Positions 59,993-64,000 of a DNA stretch of 64,000 bases are shown here, one piece after another. Made by a program: the position numbers and the translations under genes. This stretch comes from Rhabditoides inermis (Eukaryota; Nematoda; Chromadorea; Rhabditida; Rhabditidae): contig CAWZYM010000204.1 of the NCBI GenBank assembly GCA_963966185.1, positions 525,001 through 589,000 on the forward strand, written 5' to 3'. A model generated the notes under the pieces. The model searched no databases and was not told the origin of the DNA. It saw only the letters and a list, made by a program, of their open reading frames with translations. Position 1 is the stretch's first letter. Each line of letters begins with the position of its first letter.

Positions 59993-62900
59993 TAGCCCTC
60001 GGAAAAAGGTATGTAGCCTTTGAAAAAGGTAAGTAGCCCTTGGAAAAAGGTATGTACTCTCGGAAAAAGTTATGAAGCCCTCGGAAAAAGGTACGTAGAC
60101 CTCGGAAAAAAGGTATGTAGCCCTCGGAAAAAAGGTATGTAGCCCTTGAAAAAGGGTATGTAGCCCTCGGAAAAAGGTATGTACCCCTCGGAAAAAGGTA
60201 TGTACTCTCGGAAAAAGGTATGTAGCCCTCGGAAAAAGGTATGTAGTCCTCGGAAAAAGGTATGTAGCCCTTGGAAAAAAGGTATGTAGCCCTTAAAAAA
60301 GGTATGTAGCCCTCGAAAAAGGGTATGTAGTCCTCGGAAAAAGGTATGTAGCCCTTAAAAAGGTATGTAGCCCTCGAAAAAGGGTATGTAGCCCTCGGAA
60401 AAAGGTATGTAGCCCTCGGAAAAAGATATGTACTCTTGGAAAAAGGTATGTAGCCCTTGGAAAAAAGGTATGTAGCCCTTAAAAAAAGGTATGTAGCCCT
60501 CAAAAAAAAGGTATGTAGCCCTCGGAAAAAGGTATGTAGCCCTCGAAAAAGGTAAGTAGCCCTTGGAAAAAGGTATGTACTCTCGGAAAAAGTTATGAAG
60601 CCCTCGGAAAAAGGTATGTAGCCCTCGGAAAAAAGGTATGTAGCCTTTGGAAAAAAGGTATGTAGCCTTTGGAAAAAGGTACTTATGTAGCCCTCGGAAA
60701 AAAGGTATGTAGCCCTTGGAAAAGGGTATGTAGCCCTCGGAAAAAGGTATGTACCCCTCGGAAAAAGGTATGTACTCTCGGAAAAAGGTATGTAGCCCTC
60801 GGAAAAAGGTATGTAGCCCTCGGAAATAGGTATGTAGCCCTTGGAAAAAAGGTATGTAGCCCTTAAAAAAGGTATGTAGCCCTCGAAAAAGGGTATGTAG
60901 CCCTCGGAAAAAGGTATGTAGCCCTCGGAAAAAGGTATGTACTCCCGGAAAAAGGTATGTAGCCCTCGGAAAAAGGTATGTAGCCCTCGGAAAAAGGTAT
61001 GTAGCCCTTGGAAAAAAGGTATGTAGCCCTTAAAAAAGGTATGTAGCCCTCGAAAAAGGGTATGTAGCCCTCGGAAAAAGGTATGTAGCCCTCGGAAAAA
61101 GGTATGTAGCCCTTGAGAAAAAGGTATGTAGCCCTTGAAAAAGGTATGTAGCCCTCGGAAAAAAGGTATGTAGCCCTCGGAAAAAGGTATGTACTCTTGG
61201 AAAAAGGTATGTAGCCCTCGGAAAAAGGTATGTAGCCCTTGAGAAAAAGGTATGTAGCCCTTGAAAAAGGTATGTAGCCCTCGGAAAAAGGTATGTAGCC
61301 CTCGGAAAAAGGTATGTAGCCCTCGGAAAAAGGTATGTACTCCCGGAAAAAGGTATGTAGCCCTCGGAAAAAGGTATGTAGCCCTCGGAAAAATGTATGT
61401 AGCCCTCGAAAAAGGTATGTAGCCCTTGGAAAAAAGGTATGTAGCCTTTAAAAAAGGTATGTAGCCATTGAAAAAAAGGTATGTAGCCCTCGGAAAAAGG
61501 TTTGTAGCCCTCGGAAAAAGGTATGTAGCCCTCGGAAAAAGGTATTTAGCCCTCGAAAAAGGTAAGTAGCCCTTGGAAAAAGGTATGTACTCTCGGAAAA
61601 AGGTATGAAGCCCTCGGAAAAAGGTATGTATGTAGCTCTTGGAAAAAGGTATGTAGCCCTTAAAAAAGGTATGAAGCCCTCGAAAAAAAGGTATGTAGCC
61701 CTCGGAAAAAGGTATGTAGCCCTCGGAAAAAGGTATGTACTCTCGGAAAAAGGTATGTAGCCCTCGGAAAAAGGTATGTAGCCCTCGGAAAAATGTATGT
61801 AGCCCTTGAAAAAAAGGTATGTAGCCCTTAAAAAAGGTATGTAGCCCTCGAAAAAAAGGTATGTAGCCCTTGGAAAAAGGTATGTAGCCCTCAAAAAAAG
61901 GTATGTAGCCCTCGGAAAAAGGTATGTAGCCCTCGAAAAAGGTAAGTAGCCCTTGGAAAAAGGTATGTACTCTCGGAAAAAGTTATGAAGCCCTCGGAAA
62001 AAGGTATGTAGACCTCGGAAAAAAGGTATGTAGCCTTTGGAAAAAAGGTATGTAGCCTTTGGAAAAAGGTACTTATGTAGCCCTCGGAAAAAAGGTATGT
62101 AGCCCTTGAAAAAGGGTATGTAGCCCTCGGAAAAAGGTATGTACCCCTCGGAAAAAGGTATGTACTCTCGGAAAAAGGTATGTAGCCCTCGGAAAAAGGT
62201 ATGTAGCCCTCGGAAAAAGGTATGTAGCCCTTGGAAAAAAGGTATGTAGCCCTTAAAAAAGGTATGTAGCCCTCGAAAAAGGGTATGTAGCCCTCGGAAA
62301 AAGGTATGTAGCCCTTAAAAAGGTATGTAGCCCTCGAAAAAGGGTATGTAGCCCTCGGAAAAAGGTATGTAGCCCTCGGAAAAAGGTATGTACTCTTGGA
62401 AAAAAGGTATGTAGCCCTTGGAAAAAAGGTATGTAGCCCTTAAAAAAAGGTACGTAGCCCTCAAAAAAAAGGTATGTAGCCCTCGGAAAAAGGTATGTAG
62501 CCCTCGAAAAAGGTAAGTAGCCCTTGGAAAAAGGTATGTACTCTCGGAAAAAGTTATGAAGCCTCCGGAAAAAGGTATGTAGCCCTCGGAAAAAGGTATG
62601 TAGCCTTTGGAAAAAAGGTATGTAGCCTTTGGAAAAAGGTACTTATGTAGCCCTCGGAAAAAAGGTATGTAGCCCTTGGAAAAGGGTATGTAGCCCTCGG
62701 AAAAAGGTATGTACCCCTCGGAAAAAGGTATGTACTCTCGGAAAAAGGTATGTAGCCCTCGGAAAAAGGTATGTAGCCCTCGGAAAAAGGTATGTAGCCC
62801 TTGGAAAAAAGGTATGTAGCCCTTAAAAAAGGTATGTAGCCCTCGAAAAAGGGTATGTAGCCCTCGGAAAAAGGTATGTAGCCCTCGGAAAAAGGTATGT

Positions 62901-64000
62901 AGCCCTTGAGAAAAAGGTATGTAGCCCTTGAAAAAGGTATGTAGCCCTCGGAAAAAAGGTATGTAGCCCTCGGAAAAAGGTATGTACTCTTGGAAAAAGG
63001 TATGTAGCCCTCGGAAAAAGGTATGTAGCCCTTGAGAAAAAGGTATGTAGCCCTTGAAAAAGGTATGTAGCCCTCGGAAAAAGGTATGTAGCCCTCGGAA
63101 AAAGGTATGTAGCCCTCGGAAAAAGGTATGTACTCCCGGAAAAAGGTATGTAGCCCTCGGAAAAAGGTATGTAGCCCTCGGAAAAAGTTATGAAGCCCTC
63201 GGAAAAAGGTATGTAGACCTCGGAAAAAAGGTATGTAGCCTTTGGAAAAAAGGTATGTAGCCTTTGGAAAAAGGTACTTATGTAGCCCTCGGAAAAAAGG
63301 TATGTAGCCCTTGAAAAAGGGTATGTAGCCCTCGGAAAAAGGTATGTACCCCTCGAAAAAAGGTATGTACTCTCGGAAAAAGGTATGTAGCCCTCGGAAA
63401 AAGGTATGTAGCTCTCGGAAAAAGGTATGTAGCCCTTGGAAAAAAGGTATGTAGCCCTTAAAAAAGGTATGTAGCCCTCGAAAAAGGGTATGTAGCCCTC
63501 GGAAAAAGGTATGTAGCCCTTAAAAAGGTATGTAGCCCTCGAAAAAGGGTATGTAGCCCTCGGAAAAAGGTATGTAGCCCTCGGAAAAAGGTATGTACTC
63601 TTGGAAAAAGGTATGTAGCCCTTGGAAAAAAGGTATGTAGCCCATAAAAAAAGGTATGTAGCCCTCAAAAAAAAGGTATGTAGCCCTCGGAAAAAGGTAT
63701 GTAGCCCTCGAAAAAGGTAAGTAGCCCTTGGAAAAAGGTATGTACTCTCGGAAAAAGTTATGAAGCCCTCGGAAAAAGGTATGTAGCCCTCGGAAAAAAG
63801 GTATGTAGCCTTTGGAAAAAAGGTATGTAGCCTTTGGAAAAAGGTACTTATGTAGCCCTCGGAAAAAAGGTATGTAGCCCTTGGAAAAGGGTATGTAGCC
63901 CTCGGAAAAAGGTATGTACCCCTCGGAAAAAGGTATGTACTCTCGGAAAAAGGTATGTAGCCCTCGGAAAAAGGTATGTAGCCCTCGGAAAAAGGTATGT

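Larger units (their letters stand above)
40471..64000 (-). repeat. 21 bp satellite, right arm in opposite orientation, open at the window edge
   Basis: Same unit in reverse complement (GGTATGTAGCCCTCGGAAAAA). The switch is abrupt at about 40470, within CGAAGGC followed by GAAAAAGG. Open frames now lie on the minus strand (for example 58593-60503). Variant strings of the left arm occur here inverted, so both arms share ancestry. The array continues to the last base of the window. Confidence 0.98.

Noticed and set aside
28992..64000. CRISPR array
   Set aside because: Units are contiguous with no spacers, the sequence is eukaryotic and no cas genes exist.

Overview
The window is eukaryotic and most likely comes from a nematode or a close relative; the species cannot be named. 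The reasons are protein-coding genes cut by many very short introns (often 37-50 nt) with TTTCAG-type acceptors, a U6 snRNA gene with a short nematode-like 5' hairpin, a 5S rRNA gene of metazoan type, CR1/Jockey-like LINE remnants and a tRNA-derived SINE. No bacterial or phage features are present.

Layout. 1-8977 holds three plus-strand genes: the 3' part of a Cys-loop ligand-gated ion channel (584-3366, 5' end outside the window or not found), a small secreted protein of unknown family (4018-5475, 10 exons) and an F-box protein (6012-8977, 11 exons). 9886-15467 is a minus-strand profilin-like gene whose 4.3 kb second intron carries a decayed LINE, the tail of a second LINE on the other strand, a perfect hairpin and two inverted ACC/ATC-rich microsatellites. 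Related repeats in inverted orientation lie on both sides of this gene. 15661-17854 is a gene-poor stretch with two inverted-repeat elements and a SINE with a visible target duplication. 17928-20740 is a complete minus-strand type-B carboxylesterase gene that I could resolve into 15 phase-consistent exons (582 aa, with the Ser-Glu-His triad).

21207-22254 is a simple-sequence block of about 1 kb, mostly a near-perfect GTGTGC hexanucleotide array. It is followed by a cluster of RNA polymerase III genes: U6 snRNA (plus), tRNA-Asp(GTC) (plus) and 5S rRNA (minus). 23541-27852 is a LINE relic split by a 2.15 kb insert flanked by 68-69 bp direct repeats; the whole block lies between 50 bp direct repeats, with a truncated 5S copy on the far side.

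28992-64000, more than half of the window, is one satellite array of a 21 bp unit with an A5/T5 tract, running off the right edge. It is in one orientation up to about 40470 and in the opposite orientation after that. It contains higher-order repeats of about 1.14 kb and 3.64 kb in the left arm and 4552 bp in the right arm. The long open frames in it are a by-product of a 21 bp unit with no stop codon on one strand and should not be annotated as proteins.

The protein genes do not form a pathway. Gene models were built by hand from splice consensus, frame continuity and family motifs; they have not been tested against transcripts.
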